A stretch of 64,000 nt of DNA from NCBI RefSeq assembly GCF_003173755.1, contig NZ_CP029553.1, forward strand, positions 2,244,501 through 2,308,500. Reading direction: 5' to 3'. The position numbers and the translations under genes are program-made. The notes under the pieces were generated by a model. It searched no databases and was not told the origin of the DNA. It saw only the letters and a list, made by a program, of their open reading frames with translations. This document shows, piece by piece, positions 16,563-27,705 of the stretch (positions within the stretch are counted from its first letter, which is position 1; each line of letters begins with the position of its first letter). Origin of the DNA: Methylobacterium terrae. Its GTDB lineage: Bacteria; Pseudomonadota; Alphaproteobacteria; Rhizobiales; Beijerinckiaceae.

Positions 16563-17611
16563 ACCGGCATGTCCCCCCGTTCGCCGAGCCCTGCTTCGGC
16601 GGCTCCTTCCCGGACCGCGACTTCCTGCGCCTCATCGAGGCGCACGGCCTGACCGGCAGCTGGACCTGGACCTTCGCCACCGACGAGCAGGCCTGGTCGC
16701 CGGGCCTCTACCGGCTCCTCGGCTTCGAGCCGGGGGCCGTGCGGGCGGATTACGGCCTGTTTCTCAGCCTGGTCCATCCCGACGACCGGCCGCTCATCGT
16801 GGCCAATGTCCAGGTGATGCGGGACGGGCTGTTCAACGACCACACCGTCCGGGTGATCCGGCCGGACGGAACGATGCGGGTGCTGGCCTGCCGCGGTACC
16901 GCCTACGTCACCCCGGAGGGCCGGCCGCGGGCGGTGGCCGGAGTGGTGCTGGACGTGACCGACGCCGAGCGCCTGGCCGGCCTGCACCGGGAGGAGCAGC
17001 GGCGGCGGTGGGCCCTGTTCGAGCAGGCCCAGGCCTGGACGCACGCCTCGCCCTGCGGCACGCCGATGCGCATCGCCTCGCGGGAGCTCCTGAGCCTCAC
17101 CGGCCTGTCGCAGCAGGATTTCCACGACGACTGGACCCGGATCCTGGTGCCGGAGGAGCGCGCGTGCGTCCTCGACCGGCTCCGGGGGCTGCTCGCCGCC
17201 GGGCGGCCCTTCGTGGTCGAGCAGCACCTGGCCCTCGAGGGCGGCGAGAGGGGCCGGTTCCGGGGCGTGTTCGTCCCCGTGCGCGACGCCGCGGGACGGA
17301 TCGAGACCTGGGCCAGCCTGAATTCCCGGGTCGACGGGATCCGGCCGGTCCCGACCGGGCCGGCGCGGCGCAGCCTGGAGCAGGCGGTGGAGGGCGCCCA
17401 TCTGCGCGCCGCCCGCGGCCTGCTCGACTGGTCGATGGCCGATCTCGCCGCCGCCAGCGGCCTCTCGCTCTCGACCATCCGGCGCCTGGAGGAGGAGGGC
17501 GAGGGGCAGGCGGCCCGCAGCCGCCACGCGGCGGTCACGGCCCTGCGCCGGGCCGGCATCGGCTTCGTGCTCGTCGAGGGCAACGCCCTCGCGGTCGCCC
17601 GATTGCGCTGA
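16559..17611 (+). CDS. PAS-domain protein with C-terminal HTH
   Basis: A 350-residue protein starting at GTG 16559 inside the stop of the LysR gene. Residues ~20-130 form a PAS fold ([27 protein letters not shown], then [13 protein letters not shown], with a PAC motif ending [10 protein letters not shown]). A second PAS-like region follows at about 150-260. The last ~70 residues form a short Cro/C1-type HTH ([20 protein letters not shown], then [13 protein letters not shown]), followed by the [12 protein letters not shown] tail seen in small alphaproteobacterial HTH regulators. It has no kinase or REC domain. It looks like a one-component sensor-regulator; ligand and targets are unknown. Confidence 0.8.
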   Translation: MNRHVPPFAEPCFGGSFPDRDFLRLIEAHGLTGSWTWTFATDEQAWSPGLYRLLGFEPGAVRADYGLFLSLVHPDDRPLIVANVQVMRDGLFNDHTVRVIRPDGTMRVLACRGTAYVTPEGRPRAVAGVVLDVTDAERLAGLHREEQRRRWALFEQAQAWTHASPCGTPMRIASRELLSLTGLSQQDFHDDWTRILVPEERACVLDRLRGLLAAGRPFVVEQHLALEGGERGRFRGVFVPVRDAAGRIETWASLNSRVDGIRPVPTGPARRSLEQAVEGAHLRAARGLLDWSMADLAAASGLSLSTIRRLEEEGEGQAARSRHAAVTALRRAGIGFVLVEGNALAVARLR

Positions 17612-17709
17612 GCCGAAGGGGCTCCGGGAAGGGTGAAACGGGTTCGTCGCGCAGAGATGCGATGACACGCGCCCTTTCCGGCCCCGGCGGTGCTTGCCAT
17701 ATCAGGTCC

Positions 17710-20520
<2,811 letters not shown>

Positions 20521-20609
20521 CGCCCCGTCCCGCCCGAATAGGCTCGATCTCTCCTCTCTGCCGGGGGCCGTTGCTGTGCTCTCGCGCGGATTTCGCCGAC
20601 CCGCTTGCG

Positions 20610-20648
20610 GAACACTTGCGGAACGCTTACCATGTTCGCGATTTGTTT
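20610..20648 (+). promoter_or_regulatory. Two LexA (SOS) boxes upstream of lexA
   Basis: GAAC-N7-GAAC at 20610-20624 and GTTC-N7-GTTT at 20634-20648 match, respectively exactly and with one mismatch, the alphaproteobacterial SOS box GTTC-N7-GTTC (or its complement). They lie 35-73 nt before the lexA start, so autorepression is expected. Confidence 0.8.
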
Positions 20649-20682
20649 CCGGAGCGCGCCAGCGCGGGGATGAGAGTGTCAC

Positions 20683-21420
20683 ATGCTCACGCGTAAGCAG
20701 TTGGACCTGCTCCGCTTCATTCAGCAGAGAATGCGCGAGACGGGCGTGCCCCCGTCCTTCGACGAGATGAAGGACGCCCTCGACCTCAAGTCGAAATCGG
20801 GCATCCACCGCCTGATCACGGCGCTCGAGGAGCGCGGCTTCCTGCGCCGCCTGCCGAACCGGGCCCGGGCGATCGAGGTGATCCGCCTGCCCGACACGGT
20901 GACGGGGCCGGCGCAGGCCGCGCCGAGCGCCGAGGTGGTACGGTTCAACCCCAGCGTGGTCGAGGGCGGTCGCGCCCACGAGCCGAAGCGGCCCGCCGGC
21001 ATCCCCGCGATGGCGACGGCATCGGACGAGAACGGCCAGTCGGTCAGCGTGCCGGTGATGGGCCGGATCGCCGCCGGTACGCCGATCTCGGCGATCCAGA
21101 GCCAGAGCCGCACGGTGGCGATGTCGCCGGACTTCCTCGCCAGCGGCGAGCACTACGCCCTGGAGGTGCGCGGCGACTCGATGATCGAGGCCGGCATCCT
21201 CGACGGCGACCTCGTGGTGATCCGCCGCCAGGAGACCGCCAATACCGGCGACATCATCGTGGCGCTGATCGACGACGAGGAGGCAACCCTCAAGCGCCTG
21301 CGCCGCCGCGGCTCGTCGATCGCGCTCGAAGCCGCCAACCCGGCCTACGAGACCCGCGTGCTCGGGCCCGACCGGGTGCGGATCCAGGGCCGGCTGGTGA
21401 GCCTGGTCCGGAAGTACTGA
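20683..21420 (+). CDS. lexA: LexA repressor
   Basis: The SOS repressor, 245 residues. The N-terminal winged HTH (about 1-70) has [20 protein letters not shown] and [20 protein letters not shown]. The autoproteolytic S24 domain has the scissile Ala131-Gly132 (RIAAGTP), nucleophile Ser166 (GDSMIEAG) and general base Lys204 (ATLKRL). The extended linker between the domains is typical of Hyphomicrobiales LexA. RecA-stimulated self-cleavage would derepress SOS genes. It lies 162 nt downstream of uvrB but has its own SOS-box promoter. Confidence 0.97.
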   Translation: MLTRKQLDLLRFIQQRMRETGVPPSFDEMKDALDLKSKSGIHRLITALEERGFLRRLPNRARAIEVIRLPDTVTGPAQAAPSAEVVRFNPSVVEGGRAHEPKRPAGIPAMATASDENGQSVSVPVMGRIAAGTPISAIQSQSRTVAMSPDFLASGEHYALEVRGDSMIEAGILDGDLVVIRRQETANTGDIIVALIDDEEATLKRLRRRGSSIALEAANPAYETRVLGPDRVRIQGRLVSLVRKY

Positions 21421-21439
21421 GGCGGGTCGAGAGGCGACG

Positions 21440-21473
21440 CCCGAACCCTCCCCCGCAGAGGGGAGGGTTCGGG
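21440..21473. terminator. Bidirectional terminator between lexA and the NCS2 permease
   Basis: A perfect 14-bp stem (21440-21453 with 21460-21473) with a CGCAGA loop lies between two convergent genes. A related palindrome with the same CCCC-CGCAGA-GGGG core occurs at about 36205-36222. Confidence 0.75.
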
Positions 21474-21484
21474 CGGTGCGCCCT

Positions 21485-22840
21485 TCAATGCGCGCTGCCC
21501 GTCGCCACGAACTTGAACAGGAACACGCCTGCGATCACCCACACCACCGGCTTCACCTCCCGGAACCGCCCGGTGAGCAGCTTGATCACCGCGTAGGTGA
21601 TGAAGCCGAAGGCGACGCCGTTGGCGATCGAGTAGGTGAAGGGCATCAGGAGCGCCGTGACGCAGGCCGGCAGCACCTCGGTCAGGTCGTCCCAGTCGAG
21701 GTCGACCAGCTCGTGCAGCATCAGGCAGGCGACGTAGAACAGGGCCGGGGCCGTGGCGTAGGCCGGGACCGAGCCGGCGAGCGGCGCGAAGAACAGGCAG
21801 GCGAGGAAGAGAACCGCCACCGTGGCGGCGGTGAGCCCGGTGCGGCCGCCCTCCTCGACGCCGGACGCGCTCTCGAGATACGCCGTGGTGCTCGAGGTGC
21901 CGAGCAGCGAGCCGACGAAGATCGACGAGGAATCGGCCATCAGGGCCTTGTCGAGGCGCTCCATCTTGCCTTGCGTGAGCAGCCCCGCCCGGTTGGCCAC
22001 GCCCATCAGCGTGCCGGTGGCGTCGAACAACTCGACGAGGAAGAATACCAGGATCACGTTGAGGAGCCCGCCCGACAGGGCGCCGGTGATGTCGAGGGCG
22101 AACAGGGTCGGGGCGATCGAGGGCGGCAGCGAGGCGACGCCCTGGAAGTTGTTGTCGGCGACGACGAAGCTGAGGGCCGTGACGGTCAGGATGCCGGCCA
22201 GCAGCGCGCCGCGCACCTTGCGCACCGAGAGCACCGCGACGATCAGGAAGCCCAGCACCGCCAGCACCGCGCTCGGCTTGTGCAGGTCGCCGAGGGTGAC
22301 GAAGGTCGCCGGGCTCGCCGCCACCACGCCGGCGCTCTTCAGCGCGATGATGGCGAGGAAGAGCCCGATGCCGACCGTGATGGCGATGCGCATCGATCGC
22401 GGGATGCCCTCGACGATGATCCGGCGCAGGCCGGTCAGCGTGACGGCCATGAAGAGGAGGCCGGAGATGAACACCGCGCCGAGCGCCGCCTGCCAGGTGT
22501 AGCCCATCTGGAGCACCACCACGTAGGCGAAGTAGGCGTTGAGCCCCATGCCCGGCGCCAGCGTGATCGGGTAGTTGGCGTAGAACGCCATCACCAGCGA
22601 GCCGATCGCCGCGACGAGGCAGGTCGCGACGAACACCGCGCCCTTCGGCATCCCGGCATCGCCCAGGATGTTGGGGTTGACGAAGATGATGTAGGCCATC
22701 GTCAGGAAGGTGGTCAGCCCGGCGAGCAGCTCCGTGCGCACGGTCGTGCCGTGGGCCGAGAGCGCGAAGGTGCGCTCCAGGACTCCTCCTCCGGAAGAAC
22801 CATTCGGCCGGGTCAGGCCGTCGTCGCGCTTCAGGTCCAT
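21485..22840 (-). CDS. NCS2/AzgA-type purine permease
   Basis: A 451-residue inner-membrane transporter with about 12-14 helices. The AzgA/PbuG-type signatures are TELLAGLTTFLTMAYIIFVN near residue 36, and APGMGLNAYFAYVV. A third, SASGVEEGGRTGLTA, lies near the middle. Related proteins import hypoxanthine, guanine or adenine with protons. Its start overlaps the end of the xanthine-dehydrogenase-like gene by 10 nt, so uptake and oxidation of purines are probably coordinated. It has no adjacent regulator. Confidence 0.92.
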   Translation of the reverse strand: MDLKRDDGLTRPNGSSGGGVLERTFALSAHGTTVRTELLAGLTTFLTMAYIIFVNPNILGDAGMPKGAVFVATCLVAAIGSLVMAFYANYPITLAPGMGLNAYFAYVVVLQMGYTWQAALGAVFISGLLFMAVTLTGLRRIIVEGIPRSMRIAITVGIGLFLAIIALKSAGVVAASPATFVTLGDLHKPSAVLAVLGFLIVAVLSVRKVRGALLAGILTVTALSFVVADNNFQGVASLPPSIAPTLFALDITGALSGGLLNVILVFFLVELFDATGTLMGVANRAGLLTQGKMERLDKALMADSSSIFVGSLLGTSSTTAYLESASGVEEGGRTGLTAATVAVLFLACLFFAPLAGSVPAYATAPALFYVACLMLHELVDLDWDDLTEVLPACVTALLMPFTYSIANGVAFGFITYAVIKLLTGRFREVKPVVWVIAGVFLFKFVATGSAH

Positions 22841-25593
22841 CGCTCCTCCTCGCCGCTGCTGATGGCGTCGCTGATCTGTCGGTAGATCCGGTCGGGCGCG
22901 AAGGGCGTCGCGGTCAGCCGCGCGCCGGTCGCGTCCCGGATTGCATTCCCCAGGGCCGCCGCCACGGGGTTGAACGGGCTCTCGCTCATCGACTTGGCGC
23001 CGAGCGGACCGATCCCGTCATGGGTGTCGGCGAAGATCACCTCGGTGCGGGGCACGTCGGCGATGGCCGGGATGTGGTAGGTGCGGAAGGACGGGGTCGC
23101 GACCCGGCCCTCGGCATCGATCGCCAGGTCCTCGAAGAGCGCGGCGCCGAGCGCCTGGGCGACGCCGCCCTCGATCTGGCCGCGGCACTGGACCGGGTTC
23201 ATCACCCGCCCGGCATCGGCGGCGTGGACGCTCCTGAGGATCCTGACCTCGCCGGTCCCCGGCCGCACCGCGACCTGGAAGCCCTGGACGTTGAACGCCA
23301 CCGAGCGCGGGCTGCCGTCGGCCCGGCCGAGGGCCTCCGCAGGGGCGAGGTCGGCGAGGGGGATCCGCGCCTCGCCCGCGACCACCGCATCCCCCTCGAG
23401 GCGGCAGGCGGCGGGGTCGGTCCCGAGGCGGGCGGCGGCGCGCTGCTTCAGCGTCGCGGCCAGGGACCCGGCGGCCCGCAACGTCGCCTGGCCCGCCACC
23501 ACGATGCCGGTGCTGCCATAGGCGCCGGTATCGTGCGCCACCGCGTCGGTGTCGCCCTGGCGCAGGGCGATCCGGTCCGGCGTGGTGCCCAAGATCTCCG
23601 CGGCGATCTGGCCGTGCACCGTCGAGGTGCCGTTGCCGAACTCGACCGTGCCGACGCTCACGGTGTAGCGCCCGTCCTCCCGGAGCGCGATCCGGGCCTC
23701 GGCGAAGTGGCCGCGGGGCGGGATGGTGTCGATCATGGCGAGCGCCATGCCCGAGCCCGTGCGCCAGCCCGGCGGGCCCGCGGGGGGCGGCTCCGCGAGC
23801 GCCGCCGCGACCGCGTCGAGGCATTGATCGAGGCCGTAGCTGCCGTACCGGACGTCGTGCGGCTCCAGGCTCGTCGAGACCATCGGGTCGCCGGGCCGCA
23901 CCGCGTTGCGGCGGCGCAGCTCGAACGGATCGAGCCCCAGGGCGCGGGCGAGCTCGTCCATGGCGGATTCGACCGCGAAGATGGTCTGGCTCAGGCCGTA
24001 GCCGCGAAACGCCCCCGCCGGCACGGTGTGGGTGTGGACGGCGGTGCCGTCGACGCGCTTGTTCGGGCAGCGATAGACCGCGATCACCTCGTTGCAGCCG
24101 TGATGCAGCACGCCGCCGGCATGGTTGCCGTAGGCGCCGGTATTCGAGAGCACCTCGAGGGCGATGGCCGTCAGCGTGCCGTCGGCGCGGGCGCCGAGGC
24201 GCACCCGCACCCGCATCGGGTGGCGGGTGGTGGCGGCGGTGAACTGCTCGGCGCGGGTCGTCTCGAAGCGCACCGGCCGGCCGGTGGCGAGGACGGCGAG
24301 CGCCACCAGGTCCTCGGTCAGCATCTCCTGCTTGCCGCCGAAGCCGCCGCCGACCCGGCCGCACGCGACCCGGACCTGATCACGGGGGAGATCGAACAGG
24401 GCGCAGAGGGCGTCGCGGGTGAGGAACGGCACCTGGGTGCTCGAGCGGATCACGAGCCGCCCGTCCGGGTCGCGCCAGCCAAGCGCCGCGTGGGTCTCGA
24501 GATGCGCGTGCTGGATCCGCTGCGAGCGGTAGGTGCCCTCGTGTACCACGTCCGCGGCGGCGAGGCCGACCGCGACGTCGCCGATCTCGCCGTGGGCCTC
24601 GGCGGCGAGGTTGGGGTGGGGGTGGAGCGGCGGCGCGTCCTCGCCGGTCGGCCGCGCGCCGTGCACCAGGGGCGCGTCGGGGGCGAGGGCCTGCTCGGGG
24701 TCGAGGCAGGCCGGCAGCACCTCGTACGCGACGACCAGCGCCCGGCACCCGGCCTCCGCCGCCGCCTCGCTCTCGGCGACCACCGCGGCGACGCGCTGGC
24801 CGACGAAGCGCAGGACCGGGTCGAGCACCCACGTGTCGGCGGCGTCGTCGGCCGGGTTCTCGTGCCGGCCGGTCGAGAACAGCCGGTCCGGCGCATCCGC
24901 GTGGGTGAGCACCCGCACCACGCCCGGCAGGGCGAGGGCCGCCGCGGCATCGATGCGCCGCACCCGGGCGTGCGCGTGCGGCGAGCGCAGCACCTTCAGG
25001 TGCAGGGCATCGGGCATGTCCAGGTCGAGGGTGTAGCGCGTCCGGCCGCTGACGATCGCCGCGCTGGCCGGGGCCGGCGGGCTGTGCGCGCAGGTCGAGG
25101 CCTCTCGCGGCGCGTCGACGGCGGCGATGCCTTCTCGCCCTTCGGCGATGCTCGCGATCGCGTCCGCGATCGACCGGTAGCCGGTGCAGCGGCAGAGGTT
25201 GCCCTTGAGCGCGGCCGGCAGGTCGCGGGCCTGGCCCTGGTCGAGGACGGCCGCGGTCATCACCATCCCGGGGGTGCAGAAGCCGCACTGGAACCCCTGC
25301 GCGGCGACGAAGGCGGCCTGCACCGGGTGCAGCCGCTCCGGCACGCCGTCGCCGGGCGCGCAAGGGCCGGCCAGGCCCTCGACCGTGGTGATCGTTCGCC
25401 CCGCCGCCCGGAAGGCCGGCACCAGGCAGGCATGCAGCGGCTCGCCGTCGAGATGGACCGTGCAGGCGCCGCAATCGCCCGCGTCGCAGCCCTTCTTGAC
25501 GCCGAACCAGCCGAGTTCGCGCAGCAGCGTGCGCAGGCACTGGCCGGGGCGAGGCGCGACCTCGTGGGCGTGGCCGTTGACGGTGAGCCTCAT
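22831..25593 (-). CDS. Xanthine dehydrogenase-family protein, fused FeS and molybdenum subunits
   Basis: A 920-residue fusion. Residues ~1-160 are the [2Fe-2S] subunit, with the plant-type cluster motif CDAGDCGACTVHLDGEPLHAC and the helical-domain cluster CGFCTPGM-CRCTGY. Residues ~175-920 are the molybdopterin subunit, with GGFGGK and AFRGYG motifs. The catalytic Glu can be placed in GAKSMSESPFNP near the C-terminus. ATG 25593 overlaps the FAD-subunit stop (ATGA). With the FAD subunit and the purine permease, it probably oxidises hypoxanthine/xanthine or a related N-heterocycle. The separate XdhA/B/C arrangement is more usual, so the fusion is noteworthy. No XdhC maturation gene is adjacent. 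Confidence 0.9.
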   Translation of the reverse strand: MRLTVNGHAHEVAPRPGQCLRTLLRELGWFGVKKGCDAGDCGACTVHLDGEPLHACLVPAFRAAGRTITTVEGLAGPCAPGDGVPERLHPVQAAFVAAQGFQCGFCTPGMVMTAAVLDQGQARDLPAALKGNLCRCTGYRSIADAIASIAEGREGIAAVDAPREASTCAHSPPAPASAAIVSGRTRYTLDLDMPDALHLKVLRSPHAHARVRRIDAAAALALPGVVRVLTHADAPDRLFSTGRHENPADDAADTWVLDPVLRFVGQRVAAVVAESEAAAEAGCRALVVAYEVLPACLDPEQALAPDAPLVHGARPTGEDAPPLHPHPNLAAEAHGEIGDVAVGLAAADVVHEGTYRSQRIQHAHLETHAALGWRDPDGRLVIRSSTQVPFLTRDALCALFDLPRDQVRVACGRVGGGFGGKQEMLTEDLVALAVLATGRPVRFETTRAEQFTAATTRHPMRVRVRLGARADGTLTAIALEVLSNTGAYGNHAGGVLHHGCNEVIAVYRCPNKRVDGTAVHTHTVPAGAFRGYGLSQTIFAVESAMDELARALGLDPFELRRRNAVRPGDPMVSTSLEPHDVRYGSYGLDQCLDAVAAALAEPPPAGPPGWRTGSGMALAMIDTIPPRGHFAEARIALREDGRYTVSVGTVEFGNGTSTVHGQIAAEILGTTPDRIALRQGDTDAVAHDTGAYGSTGIVVAGQATLRAAGSLAATLKQRAAARLGTDPAACRLEGDAVVAGEARIPLADLAPAEALGRADGSPRSVAFNVQGFQVAVRPGTGEVRILRSVHAADAGRVMNPVQCRGQIEGGVAQALGAALFEDLAIDAEGRVATPSFRTYHIPAIADVPRTEVIFADTHDGIGPLGAKSMSESPFNPVAAALGNAIRDATGARLTATPFAPDRIYRQISDAISSGEEERWT

Positions 25594-26414
25594 GCGACCC
25601 CTCCCGCGATCTCGGCCCGGGCCTCCTCGGCGATGAGCCCGGTGACGTGGCGGCGCCAGTCCGGCGCGCCGTGGACGTCGTCGTACCAGAGCCCGTCCGG
25701 GATCGCCGCGGCGAGCGCCGCTGCGAGCTCGTCCGCCCCCGGCACGCCCCGAAGGTCGATCCGCACCGGGCGCCGGGTCGCGGCGGTCACCGTCAGGGCG
25801 AAGGCGCCCGACGGGTCGAGGGTGGCGATCACCAGGGCGCCGGAGCGGCCGTTGGGGCTCAAGGACAGGCGCCGGAAGGCGGTGCGCCGCCGCAGCGCCG
25901 CGGCCGGCAGGACGATCTCGCGCAGGATCTCGCCGGGCGCGAGCGCGGTCGCCTGCGGCCCGCGCACCAGGTCGCGGACCGGCAGGCGCCGCTCGCCGCC
26001 CGCGGGCGTCCAGATCAGGCCGGTCCCGTCGAGGGCGACCGCGAGGGCGATCATCGGGCCGGCGGGGAGGGCCAGGCAGAGATTGCCGCCGACCGTCGCG
26101 GCGTTCCAGACCTTGAACGAGCCGAGCAGCGCCCGGCAGCACCGCCCGATCAGCGGCGCCGCCGCGAAGGCGGCCGGCAGGTCGAGCCGGTCGAGGGCCG
26201 CGATGGTGCAGGTCGCGGCGATCCGGAGGCCCTCCGGCGCCAGCGCGTGCGGCTCCCAGCCGAGGGAGGGCAGGTCGATCAGCCGACCGATCCCGTCCTG
26301 CGGCTCGGAGTAGAGCCAGGTCCCGCCGGCGAGCCAGGCGTCGCCCGGTCGCCAGGCCGGCAGCGCGGCCCGGGCGCGGGGCACCACCACCTCCGTGATG
26401 CTGGTGAGGTCCAT
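25590..26414 (-). CDS. FAD-binding subunit of xanthine dehydrogenase-family enzyme
   Basis: A 274-residue CoxM/XdhB-like flavin subunit that passes electrons from the FeS clusters to NAD+ or another acceptor. It has the family motif AGGTWLY (residues ~26-33) and the second FAD motif ATVGGNLCLALPAGP near residue 130. ATG 26414 gives an N-terminus MDLTSITEVVVPRARA, typical of the family; a longer frame to 26531 is low complexity. It is the first gene of a three-gene overlapping operon. Confidence 0.9.
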   Translation of the reverse strand: MDLTSITEVVVPRARAALPAWRPGDAWLAGGTWLYSEPQDGIGRLIDLPSLGWEPHALAPEGLRIAATCTIAALDRLDLPAAFAAAPLIGRCCRALLGSFKVWNAATVGGNLCLALPAGPMIALAVALDGTGLIWTPAGGERRLPVRDLVRGPQATALAPGEILREIVLPAAALRRRTAFRRLSLSPNGRSGALVIATLDPSGAFALTVTAATRRPVRIDLRGVPGADELAAALAAAIPDGLWYDDVHGAPDWRRHVTGLIAEEARAEIAGGVA

Positions 26415-26626
26415 GACCCTCCCTCGTGCGGCCCCGGGATCGGGGCCGTGCGGCCCTCGGGTCGGGGCCGTGCCGCCCCGGGATGAGGCGGCCGCCAGCT
26501 TAAGGCAAGATCGCGTCCAGCGCGGCGGCAATCGTCGAGCCGGGCGGGGCGGCGACGCGGAATCGACCGCGGCGCCCGCCCGCCGCCGCGACGTTGAGCC
26601 GGCAAAAATGCAACTCTGCGCAGCCG

Positions 26627-26671
26627 TTAACTATTTGTTAGCAATTCGATTGACTTTAGCAAGTCGTTAAC
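26627..26671 (+). promoter_or_regulatory. TTAA-rich promoter region with CtrA-like box
   Basis: TTAA-N7-TTAG at 26627-26641 is one base off the CtrA consensus, and a TTAACC half-site lies at about 26667. The surrounding 26600-26760 is clearly lower in GC than its flanks. The rest of 26415-26626 shows no gene. Confidence 0.4.
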
Positions 26672-26711
26672 CCACTTATCGCGCATCCCGGACGATGAAC
26701 AGGTCGCCGAC

Positions 26712-27680
26712 ATGCCCACTCTAGAAAAGTCTACTACCGGATATACGTTCGCGAGCGAGACGGGGGTGAAGGACATGCAGACGACGTATCCCAGCGGAAC
26801 GGACCGTTCCGAGGGCGCGAGCCGGGCGATCAACTTGGAACTAACACGGAAAAAAGTCCTGAAGGCGAAGCCTGCCGCGAAGTTCAATCCAGAGTTGATT
26901 ATCAAATCCTTCAATACCTGGGCGTTCAAGCGCGAGCAGCCGGGCAACGCCGAGCGGCTGGTGCCGATGGTCGAGGCGGCGGCCCGGGCCGGGCGCCCGC
27001 TCGAGTTCGTGCTGTACTGGGGCAAGGGCCCGCGCTCGGAGATCGCCCCGCCGGACCTCGCCTGCCTCGATTACCTCGGCCAGCTCGCCGAGCGGGTGCG
27101 CCAGGCCTACGCGCCGGGTGCGATCTTCCGCCTGATCTTCACCGACACCCACGCGTCGCTGAACGGGCATCCGGCCGAGGTGGTGAATGCCTATTTCGGC
27201 GCCATCGATGCCGCGGCGCAGGCCCGCGGATTCACCAGCACCCGGCTCAGCGACGTCGTCGCCTTCGCCCGCGAGATCGGCGCGGACACGGCCGGGGAGG
27301 AGCCCTCGGGCGAGGTCCTGGCGAGCCTGATCGCCTGCGCGGCCAAATGGTACCGCGGCGAGGGCTCCACCGAGCAGGGCGCCCTCGACTACCACCGCAT
27401 GAACATGATCGAGAAGCGCGCCGTCGCGGCGGCCTTCCCGGAGGCGGTGTTCGTCACCTTCAACGGCAGCGAGTTCCGCGACCTGTTCCCGGCCACGATG
27501 CCGATCTTCTACATGTACTCCCTGCGCCGCGGCGTCGGGGTGAAGCCCTGGTTCATGGATGCCGAGTTCGCGGCCGCCAAGCTCTCGGATGACAAGTCCG
27601 AGGGCACCAAGGCCCGGGATGGCGACTCCTCGGGCGCCGAATCCACGGACGTGCACCCGGCCGAGCAGCCGGTCTCCTGA
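26712..27680 (+). CDS. Isonitrile synthase-like (PvcA/Dit1-related) protein, function unknown
   Basis: A 322-residue soluble protein; an internal ATG at 26775, preceded by GGGGGTGAAGG, may be the real start (301 residues). The region from about residue 95 (PLEFVLYWGKGPRSE, then LACLDYLGQLAERVRQAYAP, GAIFRLIFTDTHASLNG) follows the layout of PvcA/Dit1 isonitrile synthases. Those proteins have FVLPAFPxKSPN, PDLAE, and IYxPGAxxxICSDGRVF. The key Lys/Ser/Asp positions are only partly kept, so a different reaction is likely. The C-terminal ~35 residues are acidic and disordered. It is followed 25 nt later by an EamA transporter, which could export a product. Fold assignment is by eye and is a hypothesis. 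Confidence 0.45.
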   Translation: MPTLEKSTTGYTFASETGVKDMQTTYPSGTDRSEGASRAINLELTRKKVLKAKPAAKFNPELIIKSFNTWAFKREQPGNAERLVPMVEAAARAGRPLEFVLYWGKGPRSEIAPPDLACLDYLGQLAERVRQAYAPGAIFRLIFTDTHASLNGHPAEVVNAYFGAIDAAAQARGFTSTRLSDVVAFAREIGADTAGEEPSGEVLASLIACAAKWYRGEGSTEQGALDYHRMNMIEKRAVAAAFPEAVFVTFNGSEFRDLFPATMPIFYMYSLRRGVGVKPWFMDAEFAAAKLSDDKSEGTKARDGDSSGAESTDVHPAEQPVS

Positions 27681-27705
27681 CGCCACCTCCGCCGGAGACC
27701 GCCCC

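Noticed and set aside
22831..26142. Treating the 1103-codon frame as one protein
   Set aside because: The N-terminal 183 codons overlap the FAD subunit in another frame and are low complexity; the family start MRLTVNG at 25593 and the ATGA overlap fix the boundary.
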